From the NCBI GenBank assembly GCA_029204225.1, contig CM055107.1, positions 31,025,410 to 31,089,409 on the forward strand: a stretch of DNA of 64,000 nt. Direction: 5' to 3'. Below the pieces are notes generated by a model. The model saw only the letters and a program-made list of their open reading frames with translations. It was not told the DNA's origin and made no database searches. Source of the stretch: Diphasiastrum complanatum (Eukaryota > Streptophyta > Lycopodiopsida > Lycopodiales > Lycopodiaceae). The translations under genes were made by a program, and so were the position numbers. This document shows, piece by piece, positions 24,570 to 36,192 of the stretch (position 1 is its first letter; every line of letters begins with the position of its first letter).

Positions 24570-24669
24570 GATTGATACCAGAGCACTGGTTTATTGGATT
24601 ACTAGAGTTTAGGATTCATAATAGAGCTTAATACGTTCTTGCTCTATAGAGCCAGTTCATTCTGTTTTT

Positions 24670-25730
24670 GTTCTATCTCTGCTACTCGATTACAATGGAA
24701 GGTTCAACCATACAAGAAGACATATTCATTTATCAACCAAAAGGTTACGTCCTTCAAAGCAAAGAGCATTTGGTATGTAAATTGCATAAGACATTATATG
24801 GTCTTAAGCAAGCTCCCAAGGCCTGGTATGAAAGAATCAATCACTTCTTGTTGTAGCATACTTTCACTTCTTGCTCAGCAGACTCTAATGTGGATCTCAA
24901 ACGAAAGGGGTCAAGCTATGTTATAATAGCATTACACGTTGATGATTCCTTAATTATCAGCAATTCAAATCAGTTATTACAAGAAATCAAATCTCTATTT
25001 TCATCAGAATTTGAGATGACTGATTTAGGCCCAGTTCATTACCTTCTCGGTATGGAGATCAGCAGAGATCGCGCAAGCAAAAGGATCAGTATAAGCCAAG
25101 AGTCCTATCTAACCAATGTACTTCGCAGATATGGCATGGAGGACTGCGAACCGATACACACACCCATGGATCCAAGATCCAAGCTGTCTAAAGACATGTG
25201 TCTCATAACTCAAGCAGATCAACAAGAAATATACAGGTATCCTTATCAATCTGTCATAGGATCTATAATGTATTCTATGATCTGCACATGACTTGATCTA
25301 GCATATGCGGTGAGCACATTGGCGGTGTCCAATCTAGGACTACAACATTGGAAGGCTCTGCAAAGAGTACTGAAGTACATTCAAGCTATGAAGCGCTATG
25401 CTTTGAGCTATAATGGTAATACAGAAGCTGCACTCATTTTAGTCACCTATTCAGATTTAGATTGGGCAGGAGACGTGGATACCAAAAAATCCACATCAGG
25501 TTATATTTGTTTCCTTGGAGGAGGACCCATTTCATGGAACAACAGAAAACAGAAATGCATTTCGTTGTCCTCTTCAGAATCCGAATATGTCGCAACTACA
25601 TCAACAGTGAAGGAGACAATATGACTAAGAAGGCTACTACAGGATCTGCAATTCCCACAGGTCGGTCCAACAATACTCCAGTGCGACAATTAGAGCTACA
25701 TAGCTCTATCTATGAACCCCCGTACTTCTA
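24670..25730 (+). pseudogene. Copia RT (C-terminal half) and RNase H
   Basis: Reads EDIFIYQPKGYV and KTLYGLKQAPKAWYERI, a stop, then ALHVDDSLIISNS with the catalytic VDD (LHVDD, near 24935), GPVHYLLGMEI, then after another stop the RNase H with SDLDWAGDVDTKKSTSGYICFLG and SLSSSESEYVATT. The tail ADILTKPLSRNK can be read at about 25830. The N-terminal half of RT and everything upstream are deleted. Stops and frameshifts rule out function. Confidence 0.93.
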
Positions 25731-25934
25731 CTAGAACTAAACACATAGAAGTTCAGTTCCATTTTCTTAGAGAGAAAGTTCAGAACAAAGATGTTGTACT
25801 AAGTTATTGTCATACAAACAGTATGTTGGCTGATATTTTGACAAAGCCATTGTCTAGAAATAAACATTCTACCTAAGTAGATATGATAAATCTCAATTGC
25901 AGTTCAGATTCATAGCAGTAAGCTTAAGGGGAAG

Positions 25935-27340
25935 TGTTGGAGTTTAATCTTACTCCTACTCTTTCTAACTGCCCTCCTTTCTTCTCTCAATTTTACTCTC
26001 TCAAATGAAACCTGCAGAAAATGAACTGTTTTTCAACAGTCTGCATATTTGGATTGTTTGTCGCAATAGTCTGCATTTTTCTTCGCAATTTTTGATAGGC
26101 AAAAAAAACCCGACACCCGATACTGTCGCCTTTCCAACTTTGGGCCATCCTAAGCAACTAAGTGTTTTGCAACACTTGTGCTAACTCAGTTTTTCGACCA
26201 TTTCAGACACTTCCAGAAATGCGAAACTGTTTCACAAAAAATGCAAAAAATGCGACACTGCATTTTTACATGCAATTTTTGACAGGCAACAAAGGTGAAA
26301 AATGCGACACTGCATTTTTACATGCAATTTTTGACAAGCGACAAAGGCAAAAAATGCGACACTGCATTTTTACATGCAATTTTTGACAAGCGACAAAGGC
26401 AAAAAATGCGACACTGCATTTTTACATGCAATTTTTGACAGGTGAAAAAAGTGAAAAATTTGACGCTGCATTTTTACACGGAATTCCACACAAGTGAAAA
26501 ATGCGACACTGCAGTTTTACACAGAATTCCACATAGGCGACAAATGCGAAAAATGTGACACTAGAGAAATACACGGGATTCCACAGAGGCGACAGTTGCC
26601 TTCAAAGAGTGTTGCGACAACCATCTACAGATTTACAAGGGATCCCAAGTACAGACTGTCTACATCTTCACGCTCCAATAATAACTCTTCTAATTAGTCA
26701 GTTAATCAGCTGTTAAGCGATCTTGTAAATGAAAAGATAGAATAATACAAGATCTTCCAGCTGCTATATAAGTAAATGAGCGATTGAAAAAAAGAGCATG
26801 CGGAGATGCATGTGGATACTCTAGTAGAAATCCAACGACCAGAACGGGTCTTCTAGTAGCTGACTCCTCAAAGTTAGTGATTATAGAGAGAGATATATAT
26901 ATCCAGAACTTTAGCAATTGATTTGAGTCTGTAAGTAGGATCACACGCTTATCAACGCAACTATATTGTGATCTGATTGTTGTGTTACAACATTATTATA
27001 CGGATTCGCTATTGTTCTACATCTTTGCATTTTTGTTGAATGAAATTAACTCTCACTCCTCTTACACAAACATCATTATAAGAAAATGTATGGCTGTCTT
27101 TGATGCCTAAGTTATTTCTACATTCTCTTCATATCAGGTTATCAGCATTTGAGGATTGCATGGCTGTCTCAAATGCCTAATCGTTTTTGCAATCTTTCTT
27201 TCACGGTAGTCTAAGACTCCTAGACTGATAATTTTATTCAACACAAAAGAACAGCTTGCAATCTTCGTTTTCTAAGTAATTCAAGATCCTTTAATAAGAA
27301 TTTTGTTTTATTAGTTGGCATCAACATCTAAGCACCAACA
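25935..27340 (+). repeat. 3' LTR of the 23.2-27.3 kb Copia element
   Basis: 1406 bases. It holds at least four 52-base minisatellite units; the word AATGCG starts at 26249, 26301, 26353 and 26405. Shorter related units follow to about 26600. The end TCTAAGCACCAACA is followed by CTCAC. Confidence 0.95.
26225..26600 (+). repeat. 52-base minisatellite in the Copia LTR
   Basis: Exact 52-base spacing over four units, each containing GCGACACTGCATTTTTACAT and TTTTTGACA, followed by diverged units with GGAATTCCACA instead of GCAATTTTTGACA. The same array, with fewer units, is in the 5' LTR. Confidence 0.9.
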
Positions 27341-27345
27341 CTCAC

Positions 27346-28650
27346 CTGATTACTCCCCAAAGTATCCACTGTCGCTCCCTAAGCAACCATCTCCATCCCT
27401 ATCGGCTCACAACCATGGGCATGCTGGATCCACATCACCCTGTAATGCACTCCATGCTCTCAAGACATGTACCACCTCTAGGTACACTCCCTGCCACCTA
27501 CCTCCAAGTAGACTTGACCCATCTCTAGGTCACAATCCTGCTATCCAAGCCGATCGCCAAAGCATCACCTGCTTCTCTTAGCTCCTAGTAGTATCGCTCG
27601 CTCTCCTTGGCTACGTGTCGTCTGACACCATGCCAATGCAAATTCATCCATGAGTCGCCACTTACGGGATTTCGAGATTAATGTCTCCTTGATCGTACTG
27701 AGGTATATGGCTCTGAGTGACTTCCTCTAGGCTTCATGATCTCATCACCTGTGGATCTAAACCATATAGGTTCCAACACCTGTACCAAGCCTAGACTCCT
27801 ACAAATACAGCCAACTGTATGAAAGCTAGAGATAGCTTATCCACACCCGTGATGGTAGATGTCTCTCCATCGATGCCAATGCCAATGATTGGCCTCCTGT
27901 TGTAATGCCATCCTATACTCCCAAATGAGCACACCATGAAGTCCTCGCCATCAATGTCCCCTCCTAAAAAATCGCTAGCATCATCAAGTCCCTCACATGA
28001 CGTGACATGCCAATATCCCAAAGCCACCATCAAGTCCCTCACATGACGTGACATGCCAATATTCCTCCAAGTGAGCCTATAAGATCTTCCATGGCCCAAA
28101 CCAAATGATATGCACCCTGTTATCACTGGAATCTACATCCCTGATGTAATCATGATACAACAAATTGACTTGACTTACCCAGAATAGGTCGTTGAAGTGT
28201 ACCTCCCTGATGACAAACCTGATACACTGCTCCACAGCTACTTTGACTTAATCAAAATGACTTACCAACTGTAGAACCACAAAATCATCACACTTACTAC
28301 TCTCCAAGAGCATCCAAAGTGTGATCATTGACCCGTTCTTCATCCTCCATGTGTCTCACACACAATGCAAGTCCGCTATCTTGCCCAATGGCTTCCAACT
28401 GGCACCACCTCGCACTGCCATCACCTATGACCGCCAAAATGTGTATACCTCCAAGCTAGCCCATATTTTCCTCCGAACGAGAAATTTCCAAGCTACAGAT
28501 GAGTATGTCAATGCAAGTGTCACTTGACTTGACACTGCCACTGCCGATCATGTCTATGAGAGCATTCCTCCAAAATGCCACCTGACGTTGGTCGGTTCAA
28601 ACCCCAAGAGTTGAACATGATTTTGAGATTTTTCACCCGTAATCGGCATA
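27346..28650. other. Non-coding interior, right part, with a 46-base tandem duplication
   Basis: Continuation of 22175-23189 beyond the inserted Copia element. No credible gene. Two copies of CATCAAGTCCCTCACATGAC... start at 27982 and 28028, a 46-base tandem duplication. Confidence 0.45.
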
Positions 28651-28656
28651 CCATGA

Positions 28657-29450
28657 CTACCTCTCACCTGTGATTGCTTGCCCTCTCAAAATTTTTGCCA
28701 ATGATGAGTAGTCACGCCGCAAAACTGCACTTCCATCGCCAATACTAACTTTTTCCACACAATTTTTGCTATCATTCGCAATAAATATTAGAAAGTAAAT
28801 GGCTTCCCTTGTGGAAACAGTTTGCATAGGGCCACAAATGTCACTATGTACAAGATCTAGCAAAGCTTTAGAAGAATGTACTGAATCATAAATGAATGGA
28901 CTTTTTGCATGTTTGTTGATAATACAGCTTTCACAAGGAGAAGTCGATTTGCTAATAGATGGAAGATCTTGCACTAAATGTTGAATCAAAAGGAATACTA
29001 TTGAAATTTAAATGGCCTAGTCTTAAATTGCCATAGCATATCAATCGATTCAGAAGTTGAAGTATGAAGAGCTTGCCTATTTGTAGAATAACAATGGCTT
29101 AGCTTGTAAAGATAGCCACATCTCCTACCAAAAGCTAAAACTTTTCTAGATTTGTCAAGAATAGTGTAGCCTTCTTTATCGAATTCGACCCTATGACCAG
29201 AATTAGTGATTCAGCTGATGGAAAGCAAATTTTTAGTGAGATTTGGTACATGAAGAACATTGGACAGGAACTTTACATCACCTTTCTAGAATTCAATTAT
29301 GACTATTCCTTCACCCTCGATAGTATGAGATGAGTTGTCTCCTAGTTGCACAACTCTAGAATGGGCGAATGACTTGTAGTCTTGGAGCCAGTCACGGGGG
29401 TGCGTCATGTGTTGTGTTGCTCCCGAGTCCAAATACCAGGATATTCTGCT
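28657..29450 (-). pseudogene. Copia protease to integrase fragment
   Basis: On the minus strand, from about 29440 leftwards, one reads a Copia protease region (MTHPRDWLQDY, FAHSRVVQLGDNSSH, FLSNVLHVPNLT) through several stops. Then 28657-28989 gives the pre-integrase zinc finger (PCESCIINKHAKSPF) and LVHSDICGPMQTVS of the integrase start. The rest of the integrase is missing at the left edge. Confidence 0.82.
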
Positions 29451-29634
29451 ATTCTCCAACTTTGGTCATGAATGTTGCTTCATCTTCCTCTTGTGGCTAG
29501 ATCAAGTGATTGGTCATTGTAGCATTTGCTTGTTGTTGGAACTGCTTCTTCTTTTCATTGTTGTATTTCAATGTTTTGGCAATTCTTGATAAGGTGACCA
29601 GTCCTCTTATAGTATTTACAAAATAGCTTCTATC

Positions 29635-30123
29635 TTGGCTGTAATGATGAAGGCTGTTTCGGGTAGAGATGTGAAGTTTGATGAGTCCACATTCCCTAGG
29701 ATAAAAGATGAAAGAGGACATGAGATCTTCACACTACTACCAATTCAAGAGGGAGATCGAGGACATATGTCAAATCAGAATGTTGAGCCACAGACTCCAG
29801 AGCAGCAGGAAGCAGAGGATCAACCCCACGAACAAGAAACGTTCGAACAACGACAAAATGAACCTAGAAGGTCAGCAAGACAAAGAAGACCTCCAGACTG
29901 TTATGCTGACAATCTTCAGTGGAGCGAAGACACAGAATTTGAGTACTGCAGCTTCACTGAAGTGCCAACAACATATCAAGAAGCTATCCAGAGTCCAGAG
30001 GGAGAATTCTGGAAGCAGGCAATGTCAGAGGAGATCGAGTCGATGAGACGAAACGAGGCATGGACATTAGAGCCACTGCCAGAAAACAGAAAAATCGTCG
30101 ACTTCTGTTTAGCTATCTTGTAA
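29635..30123 (+). pseudogene. Copia integrase-RT linker fragment, opposite orientation
   Basis: A 162-codon open frame reads SGRDVKFDES, an acidic/Gln-rich linker, EPRRSARQRRPPDCY, and then the RT beginning PTTYQEAIQSPEGEFWKQAM and NEAWTLEPLP. This region normally follows the Copia integrase. It lies head to head with the minus-strand protease-integrase piece at 28657-29450, so the two are not simply parts of one element. Confidence 0.85.
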
Positions 30124-31183
30124 ACTCCACACAATGGAGATATAAACTATTCTTCTAGATCAAAATAGATGTAGAGAGATACAATGAGACATAGAGAGTA
30201 GAGCAGAAAAGAAAAAGACTAGAAACGAAAGAGCTGTGCATAAAAGTCTGCCAACGAGTAGAACAAAGCGAAAGAGTAGAGCGTCAGAGCGAGACACTGA
30301 CCATCTCGCTCTAAAAATTAAACTGATAATTGATTGTTCTATTTGCGTGCATCTCCTTGTCTTCAACTGTCTTGATTGCTAGAATGGAATCTGTTCTGTG
30401 ATGTGTAGTCGCGTGTCTACATTCCTTTGAGCTTCCGCCCAAAAGAAAATTGAAAGAAACAAAACCATTCGCGACAGTAATGCGATAGTCAAGTTCTTGG
30501 ATCTGATAATGATCTTAGGGAGTTAGAGCCATTAAAGTCGAACCTACTCTACGCTGACCATCAAATGCTACACCGACCATAGAAAAAGAGGGGTAGAGAT
30601 TTTGTGATAACCCTCCATGCATGGAAAAATACCCACCATGGGACATTCAACTAAGTCATCTAATCATTGAAATACCCCTCGACAATAACAAATCTTCGTA
30701 CACCCAACATATCCTCCAAGAATTAAAAAAATTCCTGTTAGACCTAAATCTCTCAAAGACAGTTGTGGATTAGGTCAGTGACATCATTTGCACACAAGTG
30801 GTGGAAAGGGACTGCCTTTTATGATCCAGAGGACATACCACATAGAACCAAGAATAGAATAGGTACGCTGAACAAGAGAAACCACCCTAGATAGAAAGGG
30901 CAAATGCATATTTCAAGAGGAGACAAACTCAATCCTGCAACGATTCTATCCACGTACCTAATGTCTCCCCAGTCACATAAATCATCAAAACACCAACCGC
31001 ATAGAAATCTGTGACCTTCACTCAAAAAAACTACGTGATGGAATACTTTACTAGAATTATGCGTATCACAAGATAGAATTTCTCGTGCAACATGTGTGAA
31101 GAATTGCCAAAAGTCGGCAAATCTAGCTTGATCAAAAACCATGTAGTATAATGTAAATTTTGTACATAAGTGGATTCCACACA
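30124..31183. other. No gene recognised
   Basis: AT-rich sequence with A/G-rich stretches (about 30170-30310). The 131-codon minus-strand frame at 30819-31214 shows no recognisable motif and overlaps LTR-like sequence. Confidence 0.4.
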
Positions 31184-31795
31184 TGTGAGGCCAAGATTTC
31201 ACGTGGCAATCCACTCCTAATGTAGGTTAGTTCAAGTCCATAGGGTTGGTCATGTCATTTTGGTAGTGATTCCTAGTTTATAGGACCTAAATCCTATATT
31301 CAAAGGTGAAAATTCACCAACTAGCTATCTACCAAGCATGACTCTAGGAAATAGACTAGGGTTTCATTTTAGGGCAAAAAGACTGAGTTAAATTCCTTAT
31401 TACATGCTGGAAATCCACCTAACTTCACAAAGGAAGTCGAATTTGCAATGCATTCCAAGCTCCCATAGTGAGAAGATAGAATAATTTTGGAGCTCATTGG
31501 CATACTCAAGCTACTTCACTGTGTACATTGAGTTTTTGTGATCCAAATGCAACCAAATTAATTTCTACTTGTTTCTTAGCTTGAAGGCCATACTAAATCC
31601 TATATTACACATGTGTGGGCTCGGATTTCAATGTTGATCAATGTTTTTAATTGTTAGTGCTTGCTGTTTGTCAAATTGCCAATCTAGATCAACTTTTTAA
31701 TGATTAGTTTTATGATAGATTGTTAAGCAAGCATCCAATCACTCTTGTGGATCTTTTGTGGGTCCATTATGGTCCTAAAGTACAGTACTTTCACA
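31184..31795 (+). mobile_element. LTR with tRNA-Met primer site (plus strand)
   Basis: 612 bases beginning TGTGAGGCC and ending TTTCACA, so with TGTGA/TCACA inverted ends, directly followed by TGGTATCAGAGCC. No matching 3' LTR was found in the window, and no gag or pol could be read to its right, so the element is truncated or rearranged. Confidence 0.75.
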
Positions 31796-31808
31796 TGGTA
31801 TCAGAGCC
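31796..31808 (+). promoter_or_regulatory. tRNA-Met primer-binding site
   Basis: TGGTATCAGAGCC, the standard plant LTR-retrotransposon primer site, directly after the LTR end. Confidence 0.9.
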
Positions 31809-34150
31809 AAGTACAAGAGCATAAGCCATTGATCTAATGCACATCCATTTTTAGCAAGTTTTGGTGCTAAAAACTACTATTGAGAGGGCAAGCTAGAATC
31901 TTGATTTTGGTGAGGAGATTTGATCCCAAATTTTGTAAGGGTCCAAATCTGTACTGTCCACATGTGTGGGCACCTCTGAACCTACATTAAATGCATGGTA
32001 TTCATTTGATCCAAATAAATTCAACGCAAAGTAATAAATGCAAGTAGACCCCTCTTAGAAAAGTAGGGTGAGCCACCTTTTGATGGTGACATCTATTGGA
32101 GAGTATTATTCCACTTGTAATTTGTGAAATGTGGAAATGCCACTAGGATGCCACCTAAGGAGCTCTCTTGCTTATTTAAGAGACTCCATCTTTGAGAAGA
32201 GGAGCTTTTTGTGTAATGCATCTACTCCATGTCCAAATGAGAAGAGCCTCCACGAGTTTTGGTGCATCCTTTGAGCTCCTTGATCATGCTTGTTTCTTGA
32301 GTGATGCATTCATGATCTTGCCCTTCCTTGTGTGTGGTTGTGGACAGTAGAGTGGATTAGTTCTCTTGCTTTCCTAGAGTGGATTAGATTTCTTGTTTTC
32401 TTGTGGATTATTGTAGGAATCAGCATTCAAGTAAACTAAATAGGCTGGATTTGTATTTGCATAACCTCTTACAATCTAGTTCTTGATGTTCTTGGGCTGT
32501 CCAAGAATCAAGAAATGAGTGTTTCTTGATCCTTGGACTAGTTTTTTGTTTCTTGTATTGTGGATTAATGCAAGTGTAGCTTAGTTTTAGTTGGTAAAGA
32601 TCTGATTCAAACTCGTTTTACAGCATTAAAGCAGAATTTCATGGTATTTCAATCAATATTCAACGGTTCTGCATGCTGATTTTATGGTTGAACATTTTGG
32701 CATGCATGATTGATTGATTTGTGGTCGTTTATGCATGTGCTTTTAGTGGAAGAGTGACCAATCTGAGTGTCCTCTGATAGGCAGGAAACTTAGAAAACGT
32801 AGATCCGTCATTCTGCCTGATCTGGGCATTGCAATAAACAAGAAGCATCCAATAAATGCCCAAACGAGCCTGGTAACAGGCATAACAGTTCTAGAAGTAA
32901 GAGAAAGGAAGAAACCAACAGATTCTCTAGCGAAAGGAATTTGTCAACAATTTACAATTGATCATATAAGACTTTTGGCTAGTAAACCTCTCTTCTTACT
33001 AGATCCAAAGTCTTGTAAACTTGGATGCCTTACACATAGTATGTCAAGACATTCGATTTTTTTGTCTTTTAAAGCATCATCCACTAGTACACAAATTTCT
33101 CATATTGGAACGACAATCCATTTTGGAATGTATATTGTTTCACAATGTCTTTATATTTCTTTTCAAGTAATATCATTGTGAATTTGTCTCAATTTCATTC
33201 TTGTTTTATCTAGTTTGAATAATCATCCATGTTTGGCCAAAATGAGAACCATTTGGTACAATTCCCTAGACAAAAGATATAGATATGTAGAAATTTGGGT
33301 GAATAAAATTTTATTTAGTTCACATATTTGACTAAGATCATCTACAACTTGATTGAGGTTGCTTTCAAGATATCAAATCTCATGATTAGACTCTTGCATG
33401 GATTTGACCCATCGGGCTTTATAGAAATACTTGAGAGACTAGTGAGCCATATACACTATAAGATTACTACCATGTAAATAGTGTCCCTAGGTCTTGTTTA
33501 TGAATCACAACAAATAATCTTTTTTCGTGAGTTGTATAATGCAGCTGAGATTCAATAAATTTTTTGTTTTCATCTAGAGATGAGAGAAATGTTATGCTAA
33601 AAAATCCAAATATGAATTCTTTAAGCATGTCAAAGCTATTTATTTTGGTCAGAAGATTATCCTAAATGAGAGAAGAATAGATAAAGCTAAATCAAGGTAG
33701 TTATTAAAAAAGGCCAATCTAAAAAATAGTCATATAGGTAAAATCTTTTTTAGGATTCTTGTTTTATTTTTTAGATTTATTGAGTATTTTGTTATCATTG
33801 CAAAAGCTCTCAATAATCTCTTAAAGGATAAAATCAGTAAGAAGAAAAAACCTAGTTCTCCTATCACATGGAACCTAAGAAGTTAATTACCTTGGCTCTC
33901 ATGTTAGAGATTGCAAATCCAAATCAATTTTCTACTGTGAACTAGCACAGGTGGTTACAAATGGAATAGCTCTATTACAAAACGATAGGCCAATAGTATA
34001 GTTAGGGGTTCTACATGTTCCTTAAAAGACTTATTGTAGATGAGTATACTATCTAAAGATACAACCCATACAATTTCCCACATTTGGAAAAAATAAATTG
34101 CTCATCATCTTTTGGATTGTAGCTAGTACATTCGTCAATACAAAAGGCAA
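31809..34150. other. Decayed LTR-element DNA without readable genes
   Basis: At about 31957 a second LTR-like stretch starts near a CACATGTGTG palindrome and carries a TATA-like CTTATTTAAG at about 32170. The rest (32600-34150) is AT-rich with no credible coding frame. Confidence 0.4.
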
Positions 34151-34152
34151 CA

Positions 34153-34380
34153 CTACAAAATTATAGTGACCAAATTGCCAAGATCAATTTTTTCCATATC
34201 GTTTGGATGAATTCTAATATGATGATAGCATGTTCTAATATCTATCATGATGAAGTATTTAGCTCTTAGTAAGCAATCCACAAGGTCATCCATCCTAAAC
34301 AGTGGATATTCAATAATGATAGTTACTCTATTTAACCCCTTGTAGTAGTCCACACATGCAAAAGCGTCCATCTTTCTTCA
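34153..34380 (-). pseudogene. Ty3/gypsy RT fragment
   Basis: The 72-codon frame reads CVDYYKGLNRVTI, YPLFRMDDLVDCLLRAKYF and IDIRTCYHHIRI, which is the RT segment from the RMCVDYR to the [11 protein letters not shown] motifs. No other part of the element could be assigned nearby. Confidence 0.85.
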
Positions 34381-34949
34381 CTTTCAAAAGAACGTATGGT
34401 GACTTACTGGGTTTGTATGTATTTCATTTTTACCTAGTAGACTCTATCTCTTTCTTCTAACTATAAGGTTGTCTCAAGCTAGGTTGACAACCTGGATTTA
34501 GTTTTATTCCGTAGTCTACCAAAATCTTGCAAATGCTAAGCCAAGAGCAAATTCTAATAAAAGTATATCTTTAGGTTCAATTGTGATTGTATTCTTTTTA
34601 GTTCGCTCTTGTTTGAATTTAATGATTTAACTATAAATGAAGGCCAGCCTCATAGACATTTACATCTCAGTAATGGATACCTTGTGACTATTATGCCCCT
34701 TTTTTGAACATATCAAAAAGCTTTTTCCAAACGTAGGTGATGCTCTTTCCACCTTACGCGTCCAATGACGTGGACTTTTTTCCGTCCTCAAGCTTTAAAA
34801 TGGTTATTAGGTGGCCTTTTAACAAGTTCATAAAGCTCACAACTATTGAGATACATTTCAGAAAAATCCAAAATAGGCATGGCAAAAGTCATTTCCCACA
34901 TGGGGTGCTTTTATTTTCCTATGTAAAATGAGGTAATGGACTTCCTAGT

Positions 34950-35205
34950 TTTTCTCTCTAGTGGAATGAGGAGTACGACTCAATCATGAAGAACAAGACT
35001 TGGAGACTTGTTCAATTACCTACAGGTAAAAAGGCTATTGGATGCAAGTGGGTCTATAGAACTAAATACAAATCAGATGGTTCTATAGATAAACATAAGG
35101 CAAGATTGCTGGTAAAAAGTTATGCTCAACAGGAAGGGATTGACTATGAAGAAACTTTTGCACCAGTTGCTAAGTCTACTACTATGAGGACAGTTTTATC
35201 ATGCC
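34950..35205 (+). pseudogene. Copia RT N-terminal fragment
   Basis: Reads EEYDSIMKNKTWRLVQLP, GKKAIGCKWVYRTKY, KHKARLLVKSYAQQEGIDY and EETFAPVAKSTTMRT, a clear Copia RT start. After about 35205 the similarity stops abruptly. The frame is open over its whole length, which suggests it is less old than its surroundings. Confidence 0.9.
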
Positions 35206-35839
35206 CTAGGCAGGTATTTATAAAAACACCGTTAGAATCTAATTGGCATGCTGCTACGCACCTCATTGGCCAAATAGCTACCACATATTAATGTTTGCAC
35301 AAAAGCTAACTAAGATTGATACATCTCCAAGTAAAGTGATATAAAAATACTAATATTTCCACAAAGCTAAGTAAAATTCATAAACTCCAAACAAGTTGAT
35401 CTAAGATATCCTGATAAGCTTTGTCGTGTGGGCTCGAGATACATTCAAATAGTTGAAAAATGAAGAAAAAAATTTAAAAGAATAAAAAATTTCAATGCTC
35501 AAAGTCACCTAAGGGCGACAACTCAATTTTTACTAATCATCACAATAGCTTATTGTTATCGCGACAAAGTTAGAAACACATGCATGTATACAAATAATTT
35601 TACAATTCCATTTACAACGATGATTGATTCACCAAAATCTCCAAAAATTTGACAAGGAGAACATCCAAAAATTGACCAATGATGGTTAGGATGATAATCA
35701 CAAAGTGGAGATCTTGCTTGCTTTTTCTTTCCCTTTCCAAATAGTGACATACCTTATGTGACATTGGCTATAGATCTACAAGCATCATAGCAAGACACGT
35801 AGTTAGTTGCACCAGTTGCTCCTAATTAAGAACTAAAAT

Positions 35840-36000
35840 ATCGACCAAGAAGTCCATACTAAATGTATGATAATTGACTCAATTAACACTAGAAATACAA
35901 GCAAAATATCCTGAGAAATGAAGGCTTTCTTACTTTTTCGTCTGCTCACAAACCCCACAAGTAACGTATGAAAGGACATCAAATATGCAAATATGTATTG
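35840..36000 (-). pseudogene. Ty3/gypsy integrase relic
   Basis: The minus strand reads DVLSYVTCGVCEQTKK, a stop, and further on YHTFSMDFLVDILV, matching the second half of the integrase zinc finger and the first core strand. Further pieces to the left (to about 35550) cannot be assigned. It lies immediately 3' of the PLAC8 gene. Confidence 0.6.
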
Positions 36001-36192
36001 AGAACCCACATTATTTTTGTTGTCCCTTGAATCCCATATATCTTCACAAAAGTGAAGACCCATATGGTTGTTGGCCAAGAAAAGTAGCATCCAAATTCTG
36101 CTCAGCCTTGATATTGAGGTTCAAAGATCATTCATGCCTGAATAATAAGTGAGGGGTGGGAGACCAACACTGCAGGCAATCTGGTTTTCTGA

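Noticed and set aside
26225-26600. Regular repeats with similar spacing, CRISPR-like at first sight
   Set aside because: The units are directly adjacent 52-base minisatellites inside a Copia LTR with no unique spacers, present in both LTRs, in plant nuclear DNA with no cas-like genes.
30819-31214. 131-codon minus-strand frame as a membrane protein
   Set aside because: It overlaps the start of an LTR and has no family motif; the Cys/Phe/Trp content follows from base composition.
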